From AP-15 sp963814805 (lineage in GTDB: Bacteria > Pseudomonadota > Alphaproteobacteria > ATCC43930 > CGMCC-115725): a stretch of 64,000 nucleotides of DNA. The number at the start of each line of letters is the position of its first letter. Position 1 is the stretch's first letter. The stretch is taken from positions 310,001-374,000 of the forward strand of contig CAWFER010000015.1 in NCBI GenBank assembly GCA_963814805.1, written 5' to 3'. The notes under the pieces were generated by a model that did no database searches, had not been told where the DNA came from, and saw nothing but the letters and a program-made list of their open reading frames with translations. The position numbers and the translations under genes are program-made. Shown here in pieces: positions 1 to 8,568 of the stretch.

Positions 1-1170
1 CAGGCCGCGCTCGAGCTGCGCGCCGACCCCTCGCGGCTGTTGTCGACGGTACAGATCGGCATCACCGTGATCGCGGTGCTGTCCGGCACCTTCGGCCAGG
101 CGACCTTGGGCGACCGCCTGCAATCCGTGCTCGCCGAGTATTCCGGATGGATCGGCCGCTACGCACACGCGCTCAGCATGGCGGTGGTGGTGATCGCCAT
201 CTCGTATCTGTCCCTGATCATCGGCGAACTGGCGCCAAAGCGCATCGCGCTCTTCCATCCCGAGCGGATCGCTGCGGCGTTGGCGCAGCTGATGCGGGCG
301 ATCGCACGGGGGGGAGCGCCGATCGAGTGGTTTTTGAGCGCCTCAACCGATCTCGTGTTGCACCTCGTGCCGTTGCGCAGCGAGGGGGCGGCGCCGGTGA
401 CCGACCAGGAGATCAGCTTTCTGCTGCGCGAGGGAACCGCTACCGGCCACATCCCGCAAGCCGAGACCGAGATCGTCGAGATGGCGCTGCGGCTCGGCGA
501 CCGGCGGGCGAACACGGTGATGACGCCGCGCACCCGGGTCGAATGGCTCGATCTCGACGACCCCGAAGAAGAGAATCGGCGCAAGATCCGCGCCAGCCCC
601 TATTCGCGCTTTCCCGTAGTGCAGGGCGGCTCGCAGCAGGTGATCGGCATTGTCGAGGCCAAGGATCTGCTCGGCCGCTGCCTCGCTGGACTGGCCCTCG
701 ACCTGCGGGCGGCGACCCGGCCGCCGCTCTATTTGCCGAACACGGTCAGCGTGCTGCGGGTGCTTGACGTGTTCAAAAGCTCGGGCGAGCCGATGGCGCT
801 GATCGTCGATGAATATGGCGACCTCGAAGGGCTGGTGACGCCGAGCGACATCCTCGAAGCGCTGGTCGGCGACATTCCTGGCAGTAGCGACGCCGATCAG
901 CGGGTGGTGCGGCGCGAAGACGGCACCTGGCTGATCGACGGCATGGTCGGTCTCGACGAATTAAAGCAGACCCTGGGGCTGTCCCACCTGACCGGCGAGG
1001 ACGCCGATTTTCACACTCTGGGCGGGTATCTGATGGCCCGCCTCAACCGCGTGCCGATGATCGCCGACCGGGTCACCGCCGACGGCTTCCAGTTCGAAGT
1101 GGTCGACATGGACGGCCGCCGCGTCGACCGGGTGCTGATCTCGCCGGTCGTCGCCAAGGGCCGGCGCTGA
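1..1170 (+). CDS. CNNM/CorC-HlyC family membrane protein with CBS pair (5'-truncated by the window)
   Basis: The reading frame is open from the first base, so the true start lies upstream. About 389 residues are visible. The first ~100 residues are the end of a CNNM (DUF21) membrane domain, with the typical STVQIGIT stretch near residue 15 and a GELAPKRIAL motif near residue 75. A CBS pair follows (MTPRTRVEWLD near 174; DEYGDLEGLVTPSDILEALVGDI near 270) and then a CorC/HlyC C-terminal domain with the FHTLGGYLM motif near 336. Proteins of this family act in the cytoplasmic membrane and are linked to magnesium or cobalt efflux/homeostasis; the old name hemolysin is misleading. Substrate cannot be assigned from sequence. 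Confidence 0.9.
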   Translation, partial: QAALELRADPSRLLSTVQIGITVIAVLSGTFGQATLGDRLQSVLAEYSGWIGRYAHALSMAVVVIAISYLSLIIGELAPKRIALFHPERIAAALAQLMRAIARGGAPIEWFLSASTDLVLHLVPLRSEGAAPVTDQEISFLLREGTATGHIPQAETEIVEMALRLGDRRANTVMTPRTRVEWLDLDDPEEENRRKIRASPYSRFPVVQGGSQQVIGIVEAKDLLGRCLAGLALDLRAATRPPLYLPNTVSVLRVLDVFKSSGEPMALIVDEYGDLEGLVTPSDILEALVGDIPGSSDADQRVVRREDGTWLIDGMVGLDELKQTLGLSHLTGEDADFHTLGGYLMARLNRVPMIADRVTADGFQFEVVDMDGRRVDRVLISPVVAKGRR

Positions 1171-1357
1171 CGCCGCCCCGACGCGGCCCGCCGCCGATGC
1201 AAGCCGGCGCTCGCGACGCCATCTCCCGCAGCATGCGCATGCGAGCCACTAAGACAGAAATGCAGATTGCATTGTGCGAGTTCGAGCCGCGGCTGACGAT
1301 CAAAGTCGGCAGCATGCTGGCCGCCTTGCAGTTTTTACCGGCGCCGCACCCGTGAGC

Positions 1358-1843
1358 ATGACCGGCGCCCGGGCTGCTGTCGCCCGGCTGTGGGACGAGG
1401 CTTCATTCTGGCGCCCGCTGGCGGGCGGGCTCGGGGTTCTGGCGCTGGCCTTGCTGGTCGCCGCACTAATCGGGCGCGCTGCGCCCGATTTTGCCGCGCG
1501 GCCGATCGTCGCCGTGCTACGCGACGCGACCGGGCATCGGCTTTGGGCGATCCGCCTCGCCCGCGGCGCCGATCAGATCGCCGTCGATAGCCTGGCGCCG
1601 CCGCCGGTTCCGGCCGGCCATGCCTACCAGCTGTGGCTGGAGGCGCCAGGGGCCGGCGGCCCGCGCTCGCTCGGCCTGCTGCCGCGGACCGGGCGTAAGA
1701 CGATCGCCGAGACGCCGGCCAACATCCGCCAGCTGGCCGGTCGGGGCGAACTTGCCGTCACCCTCGAACCCTGGGGCGGCTCGCCTGGAACCGGGCCGAG
1801 CGGGCCGGCGCTGTTCCGCGGCGCTCTTGCCGGGCAAAGCTGA
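1358..1843 (+). CDS. anti-sigma factor RskA-like C-terminal domain protein
   Basis: 161 residues. A short cytoplasmic N-terminus is followed by one membrane segment at about residues 21-42 and a periplasmic domain with the features of the anti-sigma-K (RskA) C-terminal domain: GHAYQLWLEAPGAGGPRSLGLL near 90-110 and a later AVTLEPWGGSPGTGPSGP stretch. Family members hold an ECF sigma factor at the membrane through an N-terminal domain. That domain is missing here, and there is no sigma factor gene next to it in the window, so this could be a truncated copy or an orphan sensor. I chose the ATG at 1358; the same frame is open to 1274 but that extension does not look like the family. Confidence 0.7.
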   Translation: MTGARAAVARLWDEASFWRPLAGGLGVLALALLVAALIGRAAPDFAARPIVAVLRDATGHRLWAIRLARGADQIAVDSLAPPPVPAGHAYQLWLEAPGAGGPRSLGLLPRTGRKTIAETPANIRQLAGRGELAVTLEPWGGSPGTGPSGPALFRGALAGQS

Positions 1844-1844
1844 G

Positions 1845-1882
1845 ACGCCGAAGGTGAAATTAGCGGCGTTTAGGGCTTTTTT
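1845..1882 (+). terminator. weak intrinsic terminator-like hairpin
   Basis: ACGCCG (1845-1850) pairs with CGGCGT (1864-1869) across a 13-base loop, and a run of six T follows at about 1877-1882. It sits just after the anti-sigma-like gene. The long loop and the six bases between stem and T-run make it weak. Confidence 0.4.
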
Positions 1883-1963
1883 GATCCCTTTTGGTCAGCA
1901 TGACGCGGATTTTGGGCTGAACCGGACCAATGCCGCTGTCGCGCTATCGTCATCAATCTCGGG

Positions 1964-1992
1964 TCGACCGGCGCGCCGGCGCGCCCTATAGT
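1964..1992 (+). promoter_or_regulatory. candidate sigma70-type promoter of the pentose phosphate operon
   Basis: TCGACC (1964-1969), a 17-base spacer, then TATAGT (1987-1992). The same -10 hexamer is used in the rpsF promoter candidate of this window. Transcription would start near 1999, 46 bases before the gluconokinase ATG. It also makes the upstream GTG at 1991 unlikely as a start, because that codon lies in the -10. Confidence 0.45.
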
Positions 1993-2044
1993 GGCTCGCA
2001 AGGGCGGCGAGCCGCACAACGTGCGGCAGAACCATAACGCCCCG

Positions 2045-2557
2045 ATGGTCGCCGTGGTCATGGGCGTCGCCGGCGCCGGCAAGACCACGGTCGGGGAGCG
2101 CCTGGCGGAACGGCTCAATTGGGAATTCGTTGAAGGGGATCGGCTTCATCCGCGGGAGAATTTGGCCAAGATGCAGAGCGGGCAGCCGCTGACCGACACC
2201 GACCGCGCGCCGTGGCTCGCCGAAATTGCCGGGGCGATCGACGCGTGGCGGGCGCGCAATGCCTGCGGGGTGATCACCTGCTCGGCGCTGAAACGCGATT
2301 ATCGGCGCCGGATCGTCGGCGAACGCAGCGGGGTCCGCCTGATCTACCTGGCCGGATCGCGCCGGCTGATCGCCGCCCGTCTCGCCGCCCGGAGCGGTCA
2401 TTTCATGCCGGCGAACCTGCTCGACAGCCAGTTCGCCGCGCTCGAACAGCCTGTTCTGGACGAAAATCCGATCACAGTCTCGGTCGATCAGCCGGTCGAG
2501 CGGATCGTTGACGAGGTTGCCGCCGTTCTTCGGCCGAGCACGGAGCAGCTGTTGTGA
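2045..2557 (+). CDS. gntK: gluconokinase
   Basis: 170 residues, normal length for the small P-loop gluconokinase family. It phosphorylates gluconate with ATP to 6-phosphogluconate, the substrate of Gnd further down the operon. Visible motifs: Walker A GVAGAGKT at residues 7-14, GDRLHP near 31, the substrate-binding stretch LTDTDRAPWL near 50 and CSALKRDYRR near 79. The frame is open to a GTG at 1991, but ATG 2045 fits the family start and lies after the candidate promoter. No strong ribosome binding site is visible before it. First gene of a co-directional run extending to 13124. No edd/eda genes are in the window, so its product most directly feeds the oxidative pentose phosphate branch. Confidence 0.92.
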   Translation: MVAVVMGVAGAGKTTVGERLAERLNWEFVEGDRLHPRENLAKMQSGQPLTDTDRAPWLAEIAGAIDAWRARNACGVITCSALKRDYRRRIVGERSGVRLIYLAGSRRLIAARLAARSGHFMPANLLDSQFAALEQPVLDENPITVSVDQPVERIVDEVAAVLRPSTEQLL

Positions 2558-2570
2558 ACCGCGTTTTCCC

Positions 2571-2610
2571 AGTGACGGAGCCAAAATGGGAGTGACGGAG
2601 CCAAGATGGG
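2571..2610 (+). repeat. 20-bp tandem duplication of ribosome binding site plus start codon
   Basis: Two adjacent 20-base units, 2571-2590 and 2591-2610, differ at one base (A2585 versus G2605). Each unit carries GGAG five bases before an ATG (2586 and 2606). The second ATG starts transketolase. The first opens an 11-codon frame that stops at TGA 2619-2621, overlapping a further in-frame transketolase ATG at 2618. Confidence 0.9.
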
Positions 2611-4684
2611 AGCCGAGATGACGCTACCCGCGGGGTCGATCGACGAGGTCTGCGTCAACACCATCCGCACGCTGTGCATCGATGCGGTGCAGCAGGCCAA
2701 TTCGGGCCACCCGGGAACGCCGATGGCAATGGCCCCGGTGGTCTATGCCTTGTGGCAGCGGTTTCTGCGCTTTGATCCGGCCGACCCGATCTGGCCCAAC
2801 CGCGACCGCTTCGTGCTGTCCTCCGGGCACGCCTCGACCCTGCTCTATTCGCTGCTGCACCTGACCGGCGTCGTCTCGGTCGACGCCGACTACGAGCGGC
2901 TCGGCGCCCCCGCGGTTTCGCTCGATGATCTGCGGCATTTCCGCCAGCTCGGCAGCAAGTGCCCGGGCCATCCCGAATACCATCTGACCTCGGGGGTCGA
3001 GACCACCACCGGCCCGCTCGGCCAGGGCATCGCCAACAGCGTCGGCATGGCGATCGCGGCGGATTGGCTGGCGCGGCGCTTCAACCGGCCGGGGTTCGAT
3101 CTTTTCGACTACAACGTCTTCGCCCTGTGCGGCGACGGCTGCATGATGGAGGGGGTCGGCAGCGAGGCGGCCTCGCTCGCCGGCCATCTGCGGCTCGGCA
3201 ATCTTTGCTGGATCTACGACAGCAACCACATCACCATCGAGGGCCACACCGCGCTCGCCTTCAGCGAGGACGTCGCCGCCCGCTTTCTCGGCTATGGCTG
3301 GCAAGTCTTGCGGGTCAGCGACGCCAACGACCGCGAGCGCATCGCCGACATGATCGCCGACGCCAAGCGCACCGGCGACCGGCCGACCCTGATCATCGTC
3401 GAGAGCCATATCGGCTATGGCGCGCCGCACAAGCAGGATACCTCGGCAGCACACGGCGAGCCCCTGGGCGAAGAAGAAGTGCGCGAGACCAAGCGCCGCT
3501 ACGGCTGGCCGGAGGATGCGAAATTCCTGGTGCCCGACGGCGTGCGTGAGCATTTCGCCGCCAATTTCGGCGCTCGCGGCAAAAAGCTGCGCGCCGAGTG
3601 GCTGGCCTTGTTCGAGCGCTACCGCGCCGAGCATCCCGATCTCGCCGATCTGTGCGAGCGCATGCAGCGGCGCGACCTGCCCGAGGGCTGGGACCGCGAT
3701 ATCCCGGTCTTTGCCGCCGATCCCAAGGGCATCGCCAGCCGCGACTCTTCGGCCCAGGTGCTGAACGCGATCGCCCCGCGGCTGCCCTGGCTGTTGGGCG
3801 GCGCCGCCGATCTCGCCCCTTCGACCAAGACCCGGCTGACCTTTGCCGACGCTGGCGATTTCGAGGCCGACCAATTCGCCGGCCGCAATTTCCATTTCGG
3901 CATCCGCGAGCACGCGATGGGCTCGATCTGCAACGGCATGTCGGTGTCGAAATTACGACCCTACGGCTCGGGCTTTCTGATCTTTTCCGATTACATGAAG
4001 GCGCCGATCCGATTGAGCGCGCTGATGGAATTGCCGGTCGTCTTCATTTTCACCCATGATTCGATCGGGGTCGGCGAGGACGGCCCGACCCATCAGCCGG
4101 TCGAGCAGATCGTCGGGCTGCGCGGCATCCCCGGCCTCATCGTGCTGCGCCCGGCCGACGCCAACGAGGTCGCCGAAGCCTGGCGGGTGGTTCTGGGGCT
4201 CAAGCACCAGCCGGCTTGCCTGATCCTCAGCCGGCAGAATTTGCCAACCCTCGACCGCACCCGCTACGCCGCGGCGAGTGGGCTCAGGCGCGGCGCCTAT
4301 GTGCTGGGCGACAGCGGCGGCGGCCCGCCCGAGGTGATCCTGATCGCCACCGGCAGCGAGGTCTCGCTGTGCGTCGGGGTCTATGAAAAGCTCGCTTCCG
4401 AAGGGGTCAAGGCGCGGGTCGTCAGCATGCCGTCCTGGGAACTGTTCGAGCAGCAGGACGAGGCCTACCGCGCCGCCGTGCTGCCACCCCAGGTGACCCG
4501 CCGGGTCGCGGTCGAGCAGGCCTCGACCCTCGGGTGGGAGCGCTACACCGGGTTGCACGGCGCGATCATCGGCATGAAGACCTTTGGCGCGTCGGCGCCG
4601 CTCAAAGAGCTGCTGGTCAAATTCGGCTTCACCCCCGAACACGTCTACGCGGCTGCCAAAGCGCAGCTCGCCCGCAAGGAGTAA
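2606..4684 (+). CDS. tkt: transketolase
   Basis: 692 residues, full length. It is a thiamine-diphosphate enzyme that moves two-carbon units between ketoses and aldoses in the non-oxidative pentose phosphate pathway. Seen: N-terminal NSGHPGTPMAMAP, the ThDP-binding segment starting at CGDGCMMEGV and ending in SNHITIEG, and the pyrimidine-domain signature GVGEDGPTHQPVEQ near residue 490. ATG 2606 has GGAG five bases upstream; ATG 2618 is an alternative start four codons downstream. The stop is five bases before the ATG of the Tal-Pgi gene, so the two are likely co-translated. The duplicated start region upstream is described separately. Confidence 0.97.
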   Translation: MGAEMTLPAGSIDEVCVNTIRTLCIDAVQQANSGHPGTPMAMAPVVYALWQRFLRFDPADPIWPNRDRFVLSSGHASTLLYSLLHLTGVVSVDADYERLGAPAVSLDDLRHFRQLGSKCPGHPEYHLTSGVETTTGPLGQGIANSVGMAIAADWLARRFNRPGFDLFDYNVFALCGDGCMMEGVGSEAASLAGHLRLGNLCWIYDSNHITIEGHTALAFSEDVAARFLGYGWQVLRVSDANDRERIADMIADAKRTGDRPTLIIVESHIGYGAPHKQDTSAAHGEPLGEEEVRETKRRYGWPEDAKFLVPDGVREHFAANFGARGKKLRAEWLALFERYRAEHPDLADLCERMQRRDLPEGWDRDIPVFAADPKGIASRDSSAQVLNAIAPRLPWLLGGAADLAPSTKTRLTFADAGDFEADQFAGRNFHFGIREHAMGSICNGMSVSKLRPYGSGFLIFSDYMKAPIRLSALMELPVVFIFTHDSIGVGEDGPTHQPVEQIVGLRGIPGLIVLRPADANEVAEAWRVVLGLKHQPACLILSRQNLPTLDRTRYAAASGLRRGAYVLGDSGGGPPEVILIATGSEVSLCVGVYEKLASEGVKARVVSMPSWELFEQQDEAYRAAVLPPQVTRRVAVEQASTLGWERYTGLHGAIIGMKTFGASAPLKELLVKFGFTPEHVYAAAKAQLARKE

Positions 4685-4689
4685 CGCCG

Positions 4690-7540
4690 ATGCCCAATCC
4701 GCTGAAGACGCTCAATGAATACGGCCAGTCGGTGTGGCTCGATTTCGTCAGCCGCGAATTGCTGAAGAGCGGACAGCTGACCCAGCTGATCGCCGAGGAC
4801 GGGCTGCGCGGGGTCACCTCGAACCCGTCGATCTTTGAAAAGGCGATCGGTCATGGCGACGATTACGACGAGCTGATCGCGGCGGCGCAGCAGAATGGCG
4901 ACCTCGACCCCGGCGCGTTGTTCGAGGAGCTGGCGGTCCGCGACATCCAGGAGGGCGCGGATGCGCTGCGCCCGGTCTACCACCAGACCCAGGGGCGCGA
5001 CGGGTTCATCAGCCTCGAAGTGTCGCCCTATCTGGCGCTGCAGACGCATGAGACGATCGAGGAGGCGCGCCGGCTGTGGCGCGAGGTCGGGCGGGAGAAT
5101 CTGATGGTCAAGGTGCCCGGCACCAAGGCCGGGCTGCCGGCGATCCGCACCCTGATCGGCGAGGGCATCAACGTCAACGTCACCCTCCTGTTTTCACAGG
5201 AGGTCTATGCCGAGGTCGCCGAGGCCTATGTGTCCGGGCTCGAGGCCCTGGCGCGAAAAGGCGGCGACCCGCACAAGGTCGCGAGTGTGGCGAGCTTCTT
5301 CGTCAGCCGCATCGACACCCTCGTCGACGAGGCGCTCGACAAGCGCATCGCCGCTAGCTCCGATCAGGCCGAAAAGGCCCGGCTCGAACAGCTGAAAGGC
5401 AAGGTTGCGATCGCCAACGCCAAGCTCGCCTACCAGCGCTATGGCAAGATCTATTCGGACGAGCGCTGGCGGCGGCTGGCGCAGCAGGGCGCGCAGAGCC
5501 AGCGCCTCCTATGGGCCAGCACCGGCACCAAGAACAAGGCCTATAGCGACGTGCTCTATGTTGACGAATTGATCGGCGTCGACACGGTCAACACCATGCC
5601 GCCGGCGACGATGGACGCCTATCGCGACCACGGCCGGCCGCGGCCGAGCCTCGACGAAGACGTCGACGGCGCCAAGCGGGTGATGGCGGCATTGCCGGCC
5701 GCCGGGATTTCGATCGAGACGGTGACCGCGAAGCTGGTCGAGGACGGGGTGCGCCAATTCGCCGACGCCGCCGACCAGCTTTATGCCGCGGTCCAGAAGA
5801 AGCGCCGCGCGGTGCTTGGCGCCAAGCTCGATCAGATGAGCGCCAAGCTGCCCGCGCCGCTCGACAAGGAGGTCGCGGCGGCGATCGAGGACTGGCGCCG
5901 CGAGGGGAAGGTGCGGCGGCTGTGGGCCGGCGACGCCTCGTTGTGGACCGAGGCCGACGAGGCCAAATGGACCGGCTGGCTCGGCATTGTCGATCAGCAG
6001 TTGAAGGCGGTCGCCCAGTTGCAGGATTTCGCCGCCGATGTCCGGCAGGCCGGATTCAAGGATGTTCTGCTGCTGGGGATGGGCGGTTCGAGCCTCGGGC
6101 CCGAGGTGTTTGCCAAGACCTTTGCGGCCAGGCCCGGCTACCCGTCACTGCATGTGCTCGATTCGACCGACCCGGCGCAGATCCGCCAGGTCGAGAGCCT
6201 GATCGACCCGGCGCACACCCTCTTCATCGTTTCGAGCAAGTCCGGCAGCACCCTCGAACCCAACATCTTCAAGCAGTATTTCTTTGAGCGGGCGAGGCAG
6301 GCGGTTGGCGCCGCCGAGGCGCCCAAACGCTTCGTCGCGATCACCGATCCCGGATCGTCGCTCGAAAAGGTGGCGCGGACCGAAGGGTTCCGGCACATCT
6401 TTCACGGGCTGCCCAGCATCGGCGGGCGCTATTCGGTGCTGTCGAATTTCGGCATGGCGCCGGCCGCCGCGGCCGGCGTCGACCCGCGCGCCTTTCTGGA
6501 GAGCGCCGCCGAGATGGTGCGCTCCTGCGCGCCGAGCGCGCCGCCGGTCGAAAATCCCGGGGTGATGCTGGGCGCCATCCTCGGCGTCTGCCAGCGCCAC
6601 GGGCGCGACAAGGCGACGATCATCGCGTCGAAGGGCATCGCCGATTTCGGCGCCTGGCTCGAACAATTGCTCGCCGAGTTCGACCGGCAAGCTCGGCAAG
6701 GGGATCGTGCCGGTCGACGCCGAGCCGCTCGGCGCACCTTCGGTTTACGGGAACGACCGGGTCTTTGCCTATCTGCGTCTCGCCGCCGACCAGGACGCCG
6801 CGCAGGAGCGCGCGGTCGCAGCCCTCGAAACGGCGGGTCACCCGGTGGTGCGGATCGTCGTCTCCGAGCCGATGCAACTCGGTCAAGAATTCTTCCGCTG
6901 GGAGATGGCGACCGCGGTCGCCGGCTCGATCATCGGCATCGACCCGTTCGACCAGCCCGATGTCGAGGCGAGCAAGGTCAAGACCCGCGATCTGACCACT
7001 TCCTACGAGAACACCGGGTCCTTGCCCGCGGAGAAGCCGTTTTTCACCGCAGGCGGCTTCGAGCTCTTCGCCGACCCGAAGAACGCGGCAGCGCTGGCGC
7101 CTGCGGCAACCAGCCTGAATGCGGCGTTCAAAGCCCATTTCGCTCGCATCGGCGCCGGCGATTATGTGGGGCTGCTCGCCTATATCGAGCGCAGCCCCGG
7201 CCATATCGCCACATTGCAGGGTTGGCGGGGGATGATCCGCGACCGCACCAGAGCGGCGACCTGTCTTGGCTTCGGCCCGCGCTTTCTGCATTCGACCGGA
7301 CAGGCCTACAAGGGCGGCCCGAACAGCGGCGTCTTCCTGCAGATCACCTGCGAGGACGCCGAGGATCTGGCGGTGCCCGGCCAGAAATACACCTTTGGCG
7401 TGGTCAAGGCGGCGCAGGCGCGCGGCGATTTCGAGGTCCTGGCCGAGCGCGGGCGGCGCGCGCTGCGGGTCCACATCCTAGGCAATCTCGACGCCGGTCT
7501 CGCCGCCCTCGGACGCGCGATCGAACAAGCGCTCTCGTAA
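4690..7540 (+). CDS. tal-pgi: bifunctional transaldolase / glucose-6-phosphate isomerase, one frameshift
   Basis: The product would be about 949 residues, the usual size of the fused TalB-Pgi enzyme. The transaldolase half (to about residue 360) shows TSNPSIFEKAI and the Schiff-base lysine region MVKVPGTKAG near 139. The isomerase half shows GMGGSSLGPEVF near 461, SKSGSTLEPN near 517 and PSIGGRYSVLSNFG near 577. The frame breaks at the TT of 6679-6680: removing one T restores ESTGKLGKGIVPVDAEPLG and joins the C-terminal part (6707-7540), ending LGRAIEQALS. It sits between tkt and gnd. If the extra T were real, the isomerase would lose its last ~285 residues, which is unlikely in an intact operon. 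Confidence 0.93.
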
Positions 7541-7575
7541 GCCCGCGCCGGCAGCGCAACAGCAGGAGGTTTCTG

Positions 7576-8565
7576 ATGCAACTCGGAATGATCGGTCTCG
7601 GCCGCATGGGCGGCAACATCGTGCGCCGGCTGATGAAGAACGGCCACAGCTGCGTCGTCTACGACAAGAGCGCCGACACCGTGCGCGAGTTCGCTGGCGA
7701 GGGCGCCAAGCCCAGCCGGGACCTCGCCGATTTTGTCAGGCAGCTGGAGGCGCCGCGCGCGGTCTGGGTGATGCTGCCGGCCGGCGCGATCACCGACGCC
7801 ACGATCGTCGAATTGAGCGGTCTCCTCTCCAAGGGCGACATTGTCATCGACGGCGGCAACTCGTTTTATCAGGACGACATCCGCCATGCCGACATGCTGA
7901 AGCCCAAAGGCATCCACTTTGTCGATGTCGGCACCAGCGGCGGCGTTTGGGGCTTCGAGCGCGGCTATTGCATGATGATCGGCGGCGACAAGGCGGTGGT
8001 CGATCATCTCGACCCGATCCTGAAAACCCTGGCTCCCGGAATCGGCGACATTGACCGGACGCCCGGACGCAAAGGCCTCGATCCGCGCGCCGAGGAAGGC
8101 TATCTGCATTGCGGTCCGGTCGGCGCCGGGCATTTTGTCAAGATGGTGCATAACGGCATCGAATACGGGGTCATGCAGGCCTATGCCGAAGGCTTCGACA
8201 TATTGCGCAACGTCAACATTCCGGCGGTGCCGGAAAACCGGCGCTACAAGCTCGATCTGCCGGATATTGCCGAGGTGTGGCGGCGGGGCAGCGTAATTGC
8301 GTCGTGGCTGCTCGACTTGACCGCGATTTCGTTGGCCAAGGACCCCGAACTCTCCAAATTCACCGGGCAGGTCGCGGATTCGGGCGAGGGTCGCTGGACC
8401 ATTCAGGCGGCGATCGAGGAGGCGGTGCCGGCCGAGGTGTTGTCCTCTGCGCTCTATACCCGGTTTCGCTCGCGCCAGGACCACACCTTCGCCGAGCGCA
8501 TTTTGTCGGCGATGCGCAACGAGTTCGGCGGCCATCAAGAACCCGGCACAATCGTAAAGGGCTGA
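7576..8565 (+). CDS. gnd: 6-phosphogluconate dehydrogenase, decarboxylating (short type)
   Basis: 329 residues, the short form of the family that is usually NAD-preferring. It converts 6-phosphogluconate to ribulose-5-phosphate with release of CO2. Visible: Rossmann motif GLGRMG at residues 6-11, DGGNSFYQDD near 94, the DVGTSGGVWG segment near 116, and the catalytic-lysine region GAGHFVKMVHNGIEYG near 183. The start is well supported by AGGAGGT at 7564-7570, five bases before ATG. The frame is also open far upstream because the tal-pgi frameshift happens to run into this frame; that does not make a fusion. The stop is three bases before the zwf ATG. Confidence 0.96.
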   Translation: MQLGMIGLGRMGGNIVRRLMKNGHSCVVYDKSADTVREFAGEGAKPSRDLADFVRQLEAPRAVWVMLPAGAITDATIVELSGLLSKGDIVIDGGNSFYQDDIRHADMLKPKGIHFVDVGTSGGVWGFERGYCMMIGGDKAVVDHLDPILKTLAPGIGDIDRTPGRKGLDPRAEEGYLHCGPVGAGHFVKMVHNGIEYGVMQAYAEGFDILRNVNIPAVPENRRYKLDLPDIAEVWRRGSVIASWLLDLTAISLAKDPELSKFTGQVADSGEGRWTIQAAIEEAVPAEVLSSALYTRFRSRQDHTFAERILSAMRNEFGGHQEPGTIVKG

Positions 8566-8568
8566 ACC

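Noticed and set aside
1260..1355. A 31-codon frame (MQIALCEFEPRLTIKVGSML) that faintly resembles the start of phage baseplate/TssE proteins
   Set aside because: Too short, no ribosome binding site, and no related genes nearby. The resemblance rests on one EPRL motif.
1991..2044. An 18-codon N-terminal extension of gluconokinase from GTG 1991
   Set aside because: The GTG overlaps the candidate -10 element, and family members begin close to the P-loop, as given by ATG 2045.
4534..8565. A 1343-codon open frame that looks like a giant transaldolase-isomerase-dehydrogenase fusion
   Set aside because: It arises because the one-base frameshift at 6679 sends the isomerase out of frame and into the gnd frame. 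gnd has its own strong ribosome binding site and start at 7576, and the isomerase end is intact in the other frame.
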